A stretch of 64,000 nucleotides of DNA from Chondromyces crocatus (GCF_001189295.1 NZ_CP012159.1:11303856-11367855), one strand, 5' to 3'; positions 35,380-44,784 are shown, counted from the stretch's first letter. The notes: generated from the sequence alone by a model not told the origin. Numbers and translations: made by a program.

Positions 35380-36522
35380 ATGCACGAACGAGTTCGCCGG
35401 GGTCTGATCCGATCAGTCCTCCTCCTGACGCCGAGCGCCTGCGCGTCGGAGACACCACCACCACCGCCACCCCCCGCCGAGGTCGGCGTCGTCGACGTCC
35501 AGCCGGAGCACGTCGTCCTTCGCGAAGAGCTCCCCGGACGTATCGCGCCGTTCCGCATGGCTCAGGTGCGTGCGCGCGTCGCTGGCGTCGTCCTGAAACG
35601 CAGCTTCGCGGAGGGCAGCGAGGTGAAGCAGGGTCAGCCCCTGTTCGTCATCGACCCGGCCCCCCTCAAGGCCGAGATGGACGGCGCCAACGCCACCCTC
35701 GCGCGAGGCCTGGCGACCTTGAACCAGGCCGAGTCACAGAAGAAGCGCACCGCCGAGCTTCTCGACGGCAATTCCGTCAGCGTCGAGCTCTACGAGACCA
35801 CCGTCGCTGCGGAAGCCACCGCGCGCGCGGACGTCGCGCAGGCACGCGCAGCGCTCATGCGAGCACGCCTCAACCTGGGTTACGCGACCGTGACGGCGCC
35901 CATCAGCGGAAAGATTGGCGGAGAACTCGTCACCGAGGGCGCTCTCGTGGGCCAGAACGAGGCGACGCCCCTCGCGGTGATCCAGCAGATCGATCCGGTC
36001 TACGTGGACATCAAGCAGCCAGCGTCGCAGCTGATGCGCCTGCGCCGCGCGGTACCGGAGAGCGCGCGCCAAGGAGAGGCGACGGCGACGCTCGTCCTCG
36101 ACGACGGCAGCGAGTTTCCCCAGAAGGGCAAGGTCCTCTTCTCGGACATCAACGTCGATCCAGGCACCGGAGAGGTGACCTTGCGCACGTCGTTCCCCAA
36201 CCCCGACCGCACGCTGCTCCCTGGCATGTTCGCGCGCGTGAAGCTCGATGGCCGCGTTTACCCGGAAGCGCTGATGGTGCCGCAGCAGGCCGTCGCCCGC
36301 GACTCGGGCGGCGGCACCACCGTTCTCGTCGTCGACCCGGAAGGGAAGCTCGAAGCGCGGCCCGTCCGCGTCGGCGGGGTCGATCGCGATCGGTACATCG
36401 TGGAAGAGGGCTTGAAGGCTGGAGATCGCGTGGTGGTCGACGGTCAGCAGAAAGTCACGCCAGGCGCCGTGGTCCGTGCCGTCCCCTGGACGGCAGGTAA
36501 GACCGCCACCGCCAGAGACTGA
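35380..36522 (+). CDS. RND efflux periplasmic adaptor (AcrA/MexA family)
   Basis: This 380-residue protein is the membrane-fusion component linking an RND pump to an outer-membrane channel. After a short signal region with a non-ideal lipobox (LTPSAC, Cys21) and a proline run come the beta-barrel and lipoyl half-motifs (VRARVAGVVLKRSFAEGSEVKQGQPLF). A coiled-coil hairpin follows, rich in Ala and Glu, and then the second lipoyl half (ARLNLGYATVTAPISGKIGGE). GEVTLRTSFPNPDRTLLPGM is the typical beta-barrel sequence. The ATG at 35380 fits the signal peptide, whereas the longer frame from 35236 overlaps the aminotransferase. The pump gene starts 17 bases downstream. No TolC-like channel gene or TetR regulator lies nearby, so the channel must be encoded elsewhere. 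Confidence 0.93.
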   Translation: MHERVRRGLIRSVLLLTPSACASETPPPPPPPAEVGVVDVQPEHVVLREELPGRIAPFRMAQVRARVAGVVLKRSFAEGSEVKQGQPLFVIDPAPLKAEMDGANATLARGLATLNQAESQKKRTAELLDGNSVSVELYETTVAAEATARADVAQARAALMRARLNLGYATVTAPISGKIGGELVTEGALVGQNEATPLAVIQQIDPVYVDIKQPASQLMRLRRAVPESARQGEATATLVLDDGSEFPQKGKVLFSDINVDPGTGEVTLRTSFPNPDRTLLPGMFARVKLDGRVYPEALMVPQQAVARDSGGGTTVLVVDPEGKLEARPVRVGGVDRDRYIVEEGLKAGDRVVVDGQQKVTPGAVVRAVPWTAGKTATARD

Positions 36523-36539
36523 GCGAGTTCGAGGCAAGC

Positions 36540-39500
36540 ATGCCCAGGTTCTTCATCGACCGACCGGTCTTCGCGGTCGTGGTTGCGCTGTTCATCGCCC
36601 TCGTCGGCGCCCTGTCGATCCCCCGCCTGGCCGTCGCGCAGTACCCATCGGTCGCACCCCCGACCGTCGCCATCTACGCGAACTACCCGGGCGCCACCCC
36701 GCAGACCCTCGACCAGAGCGTCGTCAGCTTGATCGAGCGCGAGCTGAGCAGCGTGAAGAAGCTGCTCTACTTCCAGTCGTCGAGCGACTCGTCGGGTGGA
36801 GCGCAGATCATCGCCACCTTCGAGCCCGGCACCGATCCCGAGCTCGCGCTGGTCGACGTCCAGAACCGCCTCAAGGCCGTCGAGCCCCGCCTCCCCGCCA
36901 CCGTGCGGCAGAACGGCCTCTTCGTCGAGGACTCCGCGTCGAGCTTCCTGATGATCGTCAGCCTCTCGTCGCATGACGGGAGCGTCGATCCCACGGCGCT
37001 CGGCGACCTGCTCGCCCGGAGCGTCATCGATGAGATGAAGCGTGTCCCCGGTGTCGGGCGCGTGCAGCTCTGGACCAGCGAGCGCTCCATGCGGATCTGG
37101 ATCGACCCGATGAAGCTCGCGGCCCTGTCGCTCTCCCCCGCGGACGTGAGCGCTGCGATCGGTGCGCAGAACCTCCAGTTCGCCTCGGGCCGCATCGGCG
37201 CCCTGCCCAGCCCGCAGACCCAGCAGATCACCGCGACCGTCATCGCCGACGGACAGCTCACCACCCCCGAGCAGTTCGGCGAGATCGTCCTGCGTGCCCG
37301 GGCCGATGGCTCTCGCGTCCTGCTCCGGGAGGTCGCCGAGATCGAGGTCGGCCCGCAGAGCCTGAGTTCCTCCTCACGGAGCAACGGCAAGCCCGACGCG
37401 GCCATCGGCATCCAGCTCGCGTCGGGCGCCAACGCGATGAAGACCTCGGACCTCGTGCGCGCGCGCATGGAGGAGCTGTCGCGCGGCTTTCCGCCCAACG
37501 TGGTCTACGCCATCCCGTACGACACGGCCCCCTTCGTCAAGCTCTCGGTCAACAAGGTGCTGGAGACGCTCGCCGAGGCGATGGTGCTCGTCTTCATCGT
37601 GATGTTCATCTTCCTCCAGAACATCCGCTACACGCTGATCCCCGCCGTCGTCGTCCCGGTCGCGCTCCTCGGCACCTGCGCGGTCATGCTGGCCGCCGGC
37701 TTCTCGCTCAACATGCTCAGCCTCTTCGGCATGGTGCTCGCCATCGGCATCATCGTCGACGACGCCATCGTCGTCGTCGAGAACGTGGAGCGCCTCATGG
37801 CCGAGGAAGGCCTCCCCCCACGCGAGGCCACGCGCAAGGCCATGGACGAGATCACCGGCGCGGTCGTGGGCATCACGCTGGTCTTGTCGGCCGTGTTCGT
37901 GCCCATGGCGTTCGCGTCGGGCGCCGTCGGCGCCATCTACCGGCAGTTCTCGGTGGCCATGGGCGTATCGATTCTCTTCTCGGCCTTCCTCGCCTTGACG
38001 CTCACCCCGGCGCTCTGCGTCACGCTCCTCAAGCCTCACACCGCGGATCATGGCCCTCGACGCGGCATCTTCGGCTGGTTCAACGACCGCTTCGACAGGC
38101 TCACCCGCGGCTACCAGTCGTGGGTCGGGGCGGTGCTCACCCGTCGCGTGAGGACGCTGCTCGGCTTCGCCGTCATCCTGGCCGGGCTCGCCGTGCTCTA
38201 CGTCCGCCTCCCGACCTCGTTCCTCCCCGAGGAGGATCAAGGGACCATCATCACCGACGTCCAGCTTCCTCCCGATGCCACCTATCACCGCACGCTGAAG
38301 ACCGTCGAGCAGATCGAGCAGCACTTCCTCAGCCGCCCCTCGGTCGAGAAGGTCGCCACCTATCCTGGGTTCGGGTTCTCGGGCTCAGGGCAGAACGTCG
38401 CCATCGCCTACGTCATGATGAAGGACTGGAGCCAGCGCACCGACGGTGCCACGGCGCAGTCCGAAGCTGCGAAGGCAAACGAGGCCTTCGGGGGCATCCG
38501 CGACGGCATCGTCTACAGCCTCGTCCCGCCCCCCATCTCCGAACTCAGCAGCACCTCGGGCTTCACCTTCAAGCTCCAGGACCGCAGCGGCCTCGGGACC
38601 GACGCGCTCGTCGCGGCCCAGCAGCAGCTCCTCGCCCTCTCCGAGAAAGACCCTGCCCTCTCGGGCGTGCGCGCGGAGACCCAGAGCGACGCCCCCCAGG
38701 TCCGCCTGCGCATCGACCGGCAGAAAGCCAACGCCCTCGGCGTCCGCTTCGAGGACATCGCCAGCGCGCTCTCGACGGCGCTCGGCTCGGCTTACGTCAA
38801 CGACTTCCCGAACCAGGGACGCCTTCAGCAGGTCATCGTCCAGGCGGCATCCTCCAGCAGGATGCAGGTCGAGGACCTCTTGAAGCTCTTCGTACGCAAC
38901 GACACCGGCCAGATGGTGCCGCTCGCGGCGTTCACCTTGGCGCAGTGGGAGCGAGGCCCCCTCCAGCTCGCGCGATTCAACGGGTACCCGGCGGTCGGCG
39001 TCAGTGGAGAACCCGCCCCTGGGCGCAGCACCGGCGAGGCGATGGAAGCCATCGAACGCCTGGCGACGCAGCTCCCCCCCGGGTTCGGCATCGAGTGGAC
39101 CGGTCAGTCGTACCAGGAGAGGCTCTCTGGCGCCGAAGCGCCAGCGCTGCTGGCCCTGTCGCTCGTCGTCGTCTTCCTCGTGCTCGCGGCGCTCTACGAG
39201 AGCTGGCTCATCCCGCTCGCGGTGATCCTCGTCGTTCCCCTCGGCCTCGTGGGCTCGGTGCTCGCGATGTCGCTCCGCGGCCTCCCGAACGACGTGTTCT
39301 TCAAGGTCGGACTGATCACCATCATGGGCCTCTCGGCGAAGAACGCCATTCTCATCATCGAGTTCGCCAAGAGCCTCCGCGCACAGGGCATGAGCCTCCG
39401 CGAAGCGGCCATGACGGCTGCGCGGTTGCGCTTCCGGCCGATTTTGATGACATCGTTCGCATTCATCCTGGGCGTCGTGCCTCTGGTCGTCGCGCGCAGC

Positions 39501-39650
39501 GCAGGCTCGGCGACGCAGCACGCCATCGGCACGGGCGTCTTCGGAGGCATGTTCACTGCCACCGTCTTCAGCATCTTCTTTGCCCCCCTCTTTTTCGTCC
39601 TCATGAGTCGCAGGAACCAGGCGGCCCCCTCGGCTGCCGTCAGCAAATGA
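36540..39650 (+). CDS. RND multidrug efflux pump (AcrB/MexB, HAE1 family)
   Basis: This 1,036-residue inner-membrane pump is full length for the HAE1 family. It starts FFIDRPVFAVVVALFIALVG, the usual first transmembrane helix. The proton-relay residues are in place: Asp407 and Asp408 in GIIVDDAIVVVENVER (TM4) and Lys934 in LSAKNAILIIEFAK (TM10). The two large periplasmic loops and the second half, beginning with the TM7 region TLLGFAVILAGLAVLYVRL, have the expected spacing. It probably exports hydrophobic compounds with the adaptor encoded upstream, drawing on the proton gradient. Substrates cannot be predicted. In a myxobacterium such pumps often serve self-protection against secondary metabolites, but no biosynthetic cluster is in this window. 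Confidence 0.95.
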   Translation: MPRFFIDRPVFAVVVALFIALVGALSIPRLAVAQYPSVAPPTVAIYANYPGATPQTLDQSVVSLIERELSSVKKLLYFQSSSDSSGGAQIIATFEPGTDPELALVDVQNRLKAVEPRLPATVRQNGLFVEDSASSFLMIVSLSSHDGSVDPTALGDLLARSVIDEMKRVPGVGRVQLWTSERSMRIWIDPMKLAALSLSPADVSAAIGAQNLQFASGRIGALPSPQTQQITATVIADGQLTTPEQFGEIVLRARADGSRVLLREVAEIEVGPQSLSSSSRSNGKPDAAIGIQLASGANAMKTSDLVRARMEELSRGFPPNVVYAIPYDTAPFVKLSVNKVLETLAEAMVLVFIVMFIFLQNIRYTLIPAVVVPVALLGTCAVMLAAGFSLNMLSLFGMVLAIGIIVDDAIVVVENVERLMAEEGLPPREATRKAMDEITGAVVGITLVLSAVFVPMAFASGAVGAIYRQFSVAMGVSILFSAFLALTLTPALCVTLLKPHTADHGPRRGIFGWFNDRFDRLTRGYQSWVGAVLTRRVRTLLGFAVILAGLAVLYVRLPTSFLPEEDQGTIITDVQLPPDATYHRTLKTVEQIEQHFLSRPSVEKVATYPGFGFSGSGQNVAIAYVMMKDWSQRTDGATAQSEAAKANEAFGGIRDGIVYSLVPPPISELSSTSGFTFKLQDRSGLGTDALVAAQQQLLALSEKDPALSGVRAETQSDAPQVRLRIDRQKANALGVRFEDIASALSTALGSAYVNDFPNQGRLQQVIVQAASSSRMQVEDLLKLFVRNDTGQMVPLAAFTLAQWERGPLQLARFNGYPAVGVSGEPAPGRSTGEAMEAIERLATQLPPGFGIEWTGQSYQERLSGAEAPALLALSLVVVFLVLAALYESWLIPLAVILVVPLGLVGSVLAMSLRGLPNDVFFKVGLITIMGLSAKNAILIIEFAKSLRAQGMSLREAAMTAARLRFRPILMTSFAFILGVVPLVVARSAGSATQHAIGTGVFGGMFTATVFSIFFAPLFFVLMSRRNQAAPSAAVSK

Positions 39651-39805
39651 CCGAGATCCAGGGTCTTCGGGCGGGCACGGCCGGGTTCCTGTTGCGCGCT
39701 TGATTTTTTCGGGGCCTCGACCGTCCAATGACGAAGAATGCGGGAGAGACTCTCCACGGAAACGTCGGGTCCCTGCCGCGCAGACCCAGTTCAGAGGAAT
39801 CCACG

Positions 39806-40630
39806 ATGAACCACTCGCTTCAGACCGCTTGCCTCTTCTTCGCGACCGCCTTCACCCTCGCCGGCTGCAACGTGGAATTCGCGGGTGAGATCAAGCCGGC
39901 CACCCGCTACCAAGGCACGGCCGAGTCCGCCACGAACGCCTACAGCCCGGGTCTGCCAGTCCGCATCGTCAGCGCCAATGGCGCCGTCGACGTGACGCGC
40001 GGGAGCGGCAACGACGTGAGAGCGACCTTCCGTCCGTTCGTGATGGGTGACGAGGACGCCGCAGCGCAGGCGCAGCAGCAGATGGAGCGGAACCTGAACT
40101 TCTCGGTCGGTGGTACTGGAGAGATCGTGATCGAGGTGGTGAAGGCGAACGGTAGCCCCACCACCCTGGGCGCCGACATCGAGGTCGCCCTGCCTCCCAC
40201 GTTCGATGGCGAGTTCGAGGTGGTGCAGGACAACGGGAGCGTCGATGTCGACCTCTCCGGGACGAACGCACGCTCGACCGTCATCGTCAGCGACAACGGC
40301 TCCATCGACGTGGTTGGAGCGCGAGGGCGGCTCGACGTGGAAACGGGCAATGGCAGCGTCGACGTGGCGGTCGCCTCGTGGGCGACCGCAGGCGCGAACG
40401 GCCGCGTCAGCTCGGGGAATGGCAGCATCACCTTCCAGGTCCCCGCCGCCACCAACGGGTCCCTGACCGTGACCACCCGGGGCACGATCACCGAGCAGAG
40501 CCTCCCGACCGACTGGGCAACGGCAGAGAACGAGTTCGGCAAGTCGTACACCATGGGAACGGGTGCTGGCGCCCAGGTCGACATCTCCAATGCCGACGGC
40601 CTCGGCGATGTCACCCTCATCGCCCGCTAG
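39806..40630 (+). CDS. DUF4097-like beta-strand lipoprotein
   Basis: The signal peptide ends in FTLAGC (Cys21), marking a 274-residue lipoprotein. The rest is a ladder of short beta strands with repeated motifs VEVVQDNGSVDVDLSG, TVIVSDNGSIDVVGARG, LDVETGNGSVDVAV and RVSSGNGSITFQV. The recurrent (D/G)NGS(V/I)D pattern is typical of DUF4097/DUF2807-like single-stranded beta-helix proteins, often labelled putative adhesins. AGAGGA eight bases before the ATG at 39806 decides the start over an upstream in-frame ATG at 39728. It is separated from the efflux pump by 155 bases and followed by a bidirectional terminator. A role at the cell envelope is inferred; the specific function is unknown. Confidence 0.8.
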   Translation: MNHSLQTACLFFATAFTLAGCNVEFAGEIKPATRYQGTAESATNAYSPGLPVRIVSANGAVDVTRGSGNDVRATFRPFVMGDEDAAAQAQQQMERNLNFSVGGTGEIVIEVVKANGSPTTLGADIEVALPPTFDGEFEVVQDNGSVDVDLSGTNARSTVIVSDNGSIDVVGARGRLDVETGNGSVDVAVASWATAGANGRVSSGNGSITFQVPAATNGSLTVTTRGTITEQSLPTDWATAENEFGKSYTMGTGAGAQVDISNADGLGDVTLIAR

Positions 40631-40651
40631 CCTCGTCAGAACACCGAAAAG

Positions 40652-40694
40652 AAAAGAGGCGAGCGCCGCGTTCCGGCACTCGCCTCTTTTTCAT
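40652..40694. terminator. Bidirectional intrinsic terminator
   Basis: AAAAGAGGCGAG (40652-40663) is a perfect 12-bp complement of CTCGCCTCTTTT (40679-40690), with an inner GCCG/CGGC pair in the loop. A-tracts on the left and TTTTT on the right make it usable from both strands, which fits its position between the convergent genes ending at 40630 and 40746. Confidence 0.92.
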
Positions 40695-40745
40695 CAGCGG
40701 GCGAGCGTCTCCTGAGAGGAGACGCCAGCCGCCTTCAGCGCGACC

Positions 40746-42998
40746 TCATCCGCCGCTCGGCTCGTCGGAGTTCGACGCCGCAGCGCCTTCCTCTGCCGAG
40801 GCCTCGTCAGAGGCTTCGCCCTCTCCAGCCCCTTGAGGGACGCTCCCCATCGGCATGGGGATGCGGAGCTGCCCGCCTCCCTGCTGCGCCATCATCGCCA
40901 GCGCCTTGTTGAAGAACGAGGTCAGGAAGGGGATCTCCCGCGGCGGTGAAGTGATCAGACCGGCCTCGCGGATCGCGCGCGCCACGGCGAGCGCCCCGAG
41001 CGCCGCCGCGTCACCACGGCGGGCGCGCAGCGAGACCGCGCTGTCACGCATCCGCTCGGCGAACACGGCACGCACCTCCGGCGAGAAGAAGCGATCGGTG
41101 GCCGCCTCGATCTCCTCACGAAGGGCGGCATTCACCTTGGCAGGATCCTGCAGACCATCCGGCCCGAGCTTCTGGCCGAGCCCCTGCAGCGCCTCGTCCA
41201 TCGCCTGCCGCGTCGGCAGCCAGCCACGGAACTCTGGCTCGTCGTGCAGCGCCAGCGACTTCGGCGCGTGCTCGGCGACGAGCTCGGCGGTGATCTGCTC
41301 TTCCAGATCCGCCACCGGGTGCTTCGCCTCCACCTCGGCCGCCGTCTCCACCAGCTCCCGGCACCCTTCGAAGCCGAGGGGGATGACCTGCCCGGAGGTC
41401 GCGTTCTGCTTTCTGGCCTGCGCGATGCGGTGACGCGCCCAGGCCACGGGGACCGGCACCGGCGCCGTCCCCAAGCTCTCGAGGGCACGCGCGCGCCCCT
41501 CCTTGAGCTGCGAGCCGCTCAGCCAGCCGCTGCCTGCGTGCAGCACGCCGACGCCCTCCCGCACGATGACCTCGGCGATGTGGTATCGCCCGCTCGCCTC
41601 GCGACGGGTCACCGTCACGGCCGAGGTGCCCGTGGCATCCGGCGGCAGCAGCGTGGCCTCCTCGGCGCCCGAGCGGTCGTCCGCGAGGCGCACCACCCGG
41701 GGGCGGCTCGGGATCGACACACCACGCGCTTTCAGGATGTTCAGCGCACGACGCGCCGTCTTGCGCGCAGAAGCCGGGGTGTCGTCCGCTTCTGCAGCCG
41801 CGGCGACCGCCTCGACGTTGCTCTTCGCGGCCCAGGCCTCGACCAGCGCGCTCCCCGACTCCCCTGCCCCGCGCAGCGCCTCGACGGCCTGCTCCCAGCC
41901 AGCGGAGAGCAGCTCGGCGTCGAACTCTCGCGGTGCCTCCGCCTGCGCGGTCGGAGCGTCGGCGCCCTTCGACTTGCTGACGGAGGCCTGCTTGGCCTTG
42001 GTCTTCGCGGCGAGGGCTTCCTTCGGCGTCAGCGCCGGCTTGTTGCTCCCCTGCTGCTGCACCACCTTTGCCGCGGGGAGCGTGAAGATCAGGTGCGACG
42101 GACGTGACGGCTTGCTGTCCTTGGGCTTCTCGCCGGTCGCTGCAGGCCCGGTCACGGTGATGATGCGTGACGGCTCCTTGGCAGGAGCCGGTCGCCCCTG
42201 CGCCTTTGCGGCAGCGTCGCCGGGCTGCCCAGGACGCGGCCCACGGTCCGGACGAGGTCCACGATCCCCGAACGCTCCGCGCTCCGGACGCGGCCCACGG
42301 TCCGGACGCGGCCCACGATCCCCGAACGGACGCGGCCCACGATCGGGGCGCGGTCCACGATCGGGACGCGGCCCACGGTCCGGTCGCGGCCCTTCACCCC
42401 CCTCTTGAGGGAGCGACCGCGCCTGCTCTCCGCCGGGACGCGGCCCACGGTCTGGTCGCGGCCCACGATCGGGGCGCGGCCCACGGTCCGGTCGCGGTCC
42501 ACGATCTCCGAACGGACGCGGCCCACGGTCCGGACGCGGTCCACCAGACGCCCCCGCCGGCGGCCTGGGAGCGCGGTAATCTCGCACCCTCGGCGCCGCA
42601 GCAGCCCCAGCAGCTGCGTCACCACCCTCCGTGGGCGGCGCAGCAGAAGCCTCGTCCAGCGTCGGCCGACGCCGGGGCGCGATGGCGTCCAGCAGCGAGC
42701 CCTGGGACTCCTGAGGAGCCTTCGCAGGGCGCGCCGCGCCTTGACCTTCCGGCTCCCCTGCACCGCCCTCGTCAGCGCGACGTGTGCTCGCCGACCGCAC
42801 GACCCGACGCGCCTTCGGACGATCGGCGTCGTCACCTTCGGCACCAGCTTGCGCGGGTGCTTCCGCCTTGTTCTGAGACTCCGCCGCAGCGGGCGCCTCC
42901 GCCGTGTCGCGAGGCGCCTTCGCGGCCTCGTCTGCCTGGGGCCGGGGCTCCGTGCTCTCCGCCCTCGTCGTGCTCTCGCTCTGTTCTCTCGTGCTCAT
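40746..42998 (-). CDS. Large protein with disordered RGPRP-repeat region; unknown function
   Basis: I do not recognise this 750-residue protein. Residues 1-150 are disordered and rich in Ala, Glu and Arg. Residues about 150-265 consist of repeats of GPRPDRGPRP with occasional FGDR inserts, a Pro/Arg/Gly/Asp composition like RGG-type RNA-binding or condensate-forming tails. A basic linker (KTKAKQASVSKSKG) leads to a folded C-terminal half. It contains a helical region (DAELLSAGWEQAVEALRG), then a beta-rich part including SAVTVTRREASGRYHIAEVI, and a helical end with PREIPFLTSFFNKALAMMAQ. The ATG at 42998 overlaps the stop of ridA by four bases (ATGA), so the two are translationally coupled. A nucleic-acid-related role is possible but unproven. 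Confidence 0.8.
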   Translation of the reverse strand: MSTREQSESTTRAESTEPRPQADEAAKAPRDTAEAPAAAESQNKAEAPAQAGAEGDDADRPKARRVVRSASTRRADEGGAGEPEGQGAARPAKAPQESQGSLLDAIAPRRRPTLDEASAAPPTEGGDAAAGAAAAPRVRDYRAPRPPAGASGGPRPDRGPRPFGDRGPRPDRGPRPDRGPRPDRGPRPGGEQARSLPQEGGEGPRPDRGPRPDRGPRPDRGPRPFGDRGPRPDRGPRPERGAFGDRGPRPDRGPRPGQPGDAAAKAQGRPAPAKEPSRIITVTGPAATGEKPKDSKPSRPSHLIFTLPAAKVVQQQGSNKPALTPKEALAAKTKAKQASVSKSKGADAPTAQAEAPREFDAELLSAGWEQAVEALRGAGESGSALVEAWAAKSNVEAVAAAAEADDTPASARKTARRALNILKARGVSIPSRPRVVRLADDRSGAEEATLLPPDATGTSAVTVTRREASGRYHIAEVIVREGVGVLHAGSGWLSGSQLKEGRARALESLGTAPVPVPVAWARHRIAQARKQNATSGQVIPLGFEGCRELVETAAEVEAKHPVADLEEQITAELVAEHAPKSLALHDEPEFRGWLPTRQAMDEALQGLGQKLGPDGLQDPAKVNAALREEIEAATDRFFSPEVRAVFAERMRDSAVSLRARRGDAAALGALAVARAIREAGLITSPPREIPFLTSFFNKALAMMAQQGGGQLRIPMPMGSVPQGAGEGEASDEASAEEGAAASNSDEPSGG
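42197..42549. repeat. In-gene repeats encoding RGPRPD-type units
   Basis: About 350 bases of the gene at 40746-42998 consist of imperfect short direct repeats of the type GGACGCGGCCCACG(G/A)TC, in frame, with longer duplicated blocks containing the FGDR variant. The boundaries are approximate and set from the protein sequence. Confidence 0.8.
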
Positions 42999-43399
42999 CT
43001 GGAGGCTCCCCGGGAGGTGGGAACGTGGGCAACCATGTCGATCTCGACGGCCGCGCCTTTCGGCAACGCCGCCACCTGCACCGTCGCCCGCGCGGGAGGC
43101 ACGTTGCCCACGACCTCCCCGTAAACTCGGTTCACGACGGCAAAATCATTCATGTCGAGGAGATAGATCGTGGTCTTGACCACGTCATCCCACCCGGCGC
43201 CTGCAGCGGCGAGGACCTCGTTCAGGTTCTTCACCACCTGCTGGGTCTCAGCCTCGATGCCTCCGGTGACGAGCTCACCCGTGGAGGGATCGATGGGGAC
43301 CTGGCCGCTGAAAAAGACAAAGTCGCCGGCGCGCACGGCCTGCGAATAGGGCCCGATGGCGCGGGGGGCGCGCTCGGACGTGATGGCGGTCTTGGACAC
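42995..43399 (-). CDS. ridA: RidA family enamine/imine deaminase
   Basis: This 134-residue protein is a full-length RidA, the trimeric enzyme that hydrolyses reactive enamines and imines such as 2-aminoacrylate made by PLP enzymes. Motifs are classic: RAIGPYSQAVRAG near the N-terminus, FFSGQVPIDPSTGELV, and VPPARATVQVAALPKGAAVEIDMVA, where the Arg and Glu bind the substrate carboxylate. The start is the GTG at 43399, with GGGAGG (43405-43410 on the complementary strand) five bases away. The longer frame to 43600 runs into the recR end and lacks family similarity. It is followed, with a 4-base overlap, by the RGPRP-repeat gene, an unusual partner for this small housekeeping enzyme. Confidence 0.95.
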   Translation of the reverse strand: MSKTAITSERAPRAIGPYSQAVRAGDFVFFSGQVPIDPSTGELVTGGIEAETQQVVKNLNEVLAAAGAGWDDVVKTTIYLLDMNDFAVVNRVYGEVVGNVPPARATVQVAALPKGAAVEIDMVAHVPTSRGASR

Positions 43400-43514
43400 G
43401 TTGACCTCCCAGACTCGGAATACCCGCTCTTCTGACCTGCGGTGAGTCGCGTCGCGGTCCCTGGACCGCTTCCCGTGTTCGCGCATGTACCATGATCCCG
43501 GCACAGCAAGCGAT

Positions 43515-44174
43515 TCACCCGAAGCTCTTACGCCCTTCGATGGCCCTGCCCAGGGTGACCTGGTCCGCAAACTCCAGATCTCCTCCGTGCGGCACGCCAC
43601 TTGCGATCCTGGTTACTTGAATCCCCATGGCGCCCAGCTCACGGGCCAGCAAGAGCGCGGTGGCCTCCCCGTCGACCGACGGCGGCGTGGCGACCAGCAC
43701 CTCGCGGACCGGCTCGTCGGCATCCTGGAGCCGCGCCCGAAGCGCCCCCAGGGGTAGATCCTCGGCGCCGATGCCCTCCAGAGGAGAGAGCAGGCGACCC
43801 AGAACGAAATAACGGCCCCGCATGGCACCGCTGCGCTCGATGGCCAGCAGATCCTGGACGCGCGCCACGATGCAGAGCAGCGCCCCGTCACGCCGCGAAT
43901 CCAGACAGATCCCGCAGCGCGTCCGCCCGTCTTCGCCCACCTCGGCGATGTTGTTGCAGCGCTCGCAGGGTCGCACGTGATCCCGCAAGGCCGCGAGTTC
44001 CTTCCCCAGCTCACGCGCCGTCCCCTCGTCGGGGGTCGTGGTCAAGAAGAGCGCATACCGCTGGGCCGTCTTCTCTCCGACCCCCGGCAGCCGGGCCAGC
44101 AACTGAGCGACCCGCCCTAGCCGCGCTGGCAAGGCGCCACGGGAGATCGTTCCGAACTCACCACCTCGGCTCAT
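43515..44174 (-). CDS. recR: Recombination protein RecR
   Basis: This 219-residue protein is the DNA clamp subunit of the RecFOR system, which loads RecA at gaps. The helix-hairpin-helix is LPGVGEKTAQR (29-39). The zinc finger is formed by C70, C73, C87 and C90 (CERC and CGIC). The Toprim domain follows (LLCIVARVQDLLAIE through REVLVATPPSVDGEATALLL), and the C-terminal helix ends GRAIEGRKS. The ATG at 44174 has AGGACT directly upstream. It lies 66 bases downstream of ybaB/ebfC on the same strand, the usual order for these two genes. In many bacteria dnaX precedes them on the same strand; here dnaX is divergent. Confidence 0.97.
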   Translation of the reverse strand: MSRGGEFGTISRGALPARLGRVAQLLARLPGVGEKTAQRYALFLTTTPDEGTARELGKELAALRDHVRPCERCNNIAEVGEDGRTRCGICLDSRRDGALLCIVARVQDLLAIERSGAMRGRYFVLGRLLSPLEGIGAEDLPLGALRARLQDADEPVREVLVATPPSVDGEATALLLARELGAMGIQVTRIASGVPHGGDLEFADQVTLGRAIEGRKSFG

Positions 44175-44240
44175 AGTCCTGAAAGGTGCACCAGGATTGA
44201 ATCTGCAGACGCTTGGAGGAGAGAGGTGCGCAAGGGAGGA

Positions 44241-44564
44241 TCAGGAGTGCATGCCAGGGATTTTGATGCCCCCGGTGACCTTGGCGATCTCTGCCTCTAC
44301 ATGCTTGTCCGCCGCGTCGAGGGCCGAGTTGGCTGCGGCGACCACGGCGTCGAAGGCCAGCTCCGCCCCCTCGCTGGCGAGGAACTCCGGGTCGATCGTG
44401 ATCTTGCGGAGCTTGCCCTCGCAGGAGACGGTGACGCTCACCTTGTCCCCGGCAGCGCCGGCGCTCATCTCGTGGTCCTTCAGCCCGGCCCGGACCTCGT
44501 CGATCTTGCGCTGCATGCGCGCCGCCTGACGGACCAGCTCGTTCATTCCACCGCGGAATTGCAT
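44241..44564 (-). CDS. ybaB: YbaB/EbfC family nucleoid-associated DNA-binding protein
   Basis: This 107-residue protein belongs to the YbaB/EbfC family, small dimeric DNA-binding proteins usually encoded beside dnaX and recR. It shows the N-terminal helix with MNELVRQAARMQRKIDEV, the central beta strands (KVSVTVSCEGKLRKITIDPEF) and the long C-terminal helix (DAVVAAANSALDAADKHVEA). It ends in IPGMHS, close to the family's typical PGM. The ATG at 44564 has GGAAAGAAC upstream; a longer frame to 44654 has no similarity. It forms an operon with recR. The 220-base gap to divergent dnaX would hold both promoters. Confidence 0.94.
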   Translation of the reverse strand: MQFRGGMNELVRQAARMQRKIDEVRAGLKDHEMSAGAAGDKVSVTVSCEGKLRKITIDPEFLASEGAELAFDAVVAAANSALDAADKHVEAEIAKVTGGIKIPGMHS

Positions 44565-44784
44565 GTTCTTTCCGGCAGGGTATGCCGTGAACCGGCCGCG
44601 CTGCAACCCCGCAGACCGGCGTTGAGGCGACCCGAGACGCACCCCGCGGACCACGACGAAGAAACCGACGTGGCAAGACCTGGAGGATGAGGGGAATGAG
44701 GAGCATCACGGCGGCTCCCAGCGCGCTGTGCCGACACCAGCGACCAGCGACGCGCCCGCAAGAAGATGCTAGTGCGGTGCGCCT

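Noticed and set aside
35380-39650. Complete tripartite efflux operon
   Set aside because: Adaptor and pump are present, but the following gene is a DUF4097-like lipoprotein and no TolC-type channel gene is in the window.
39651-39805. Intrinsic terminator after the efflux pump (GATTTTTTCGG)
   Set aside because: A T-run is present but no convincing stem directly precedes it.
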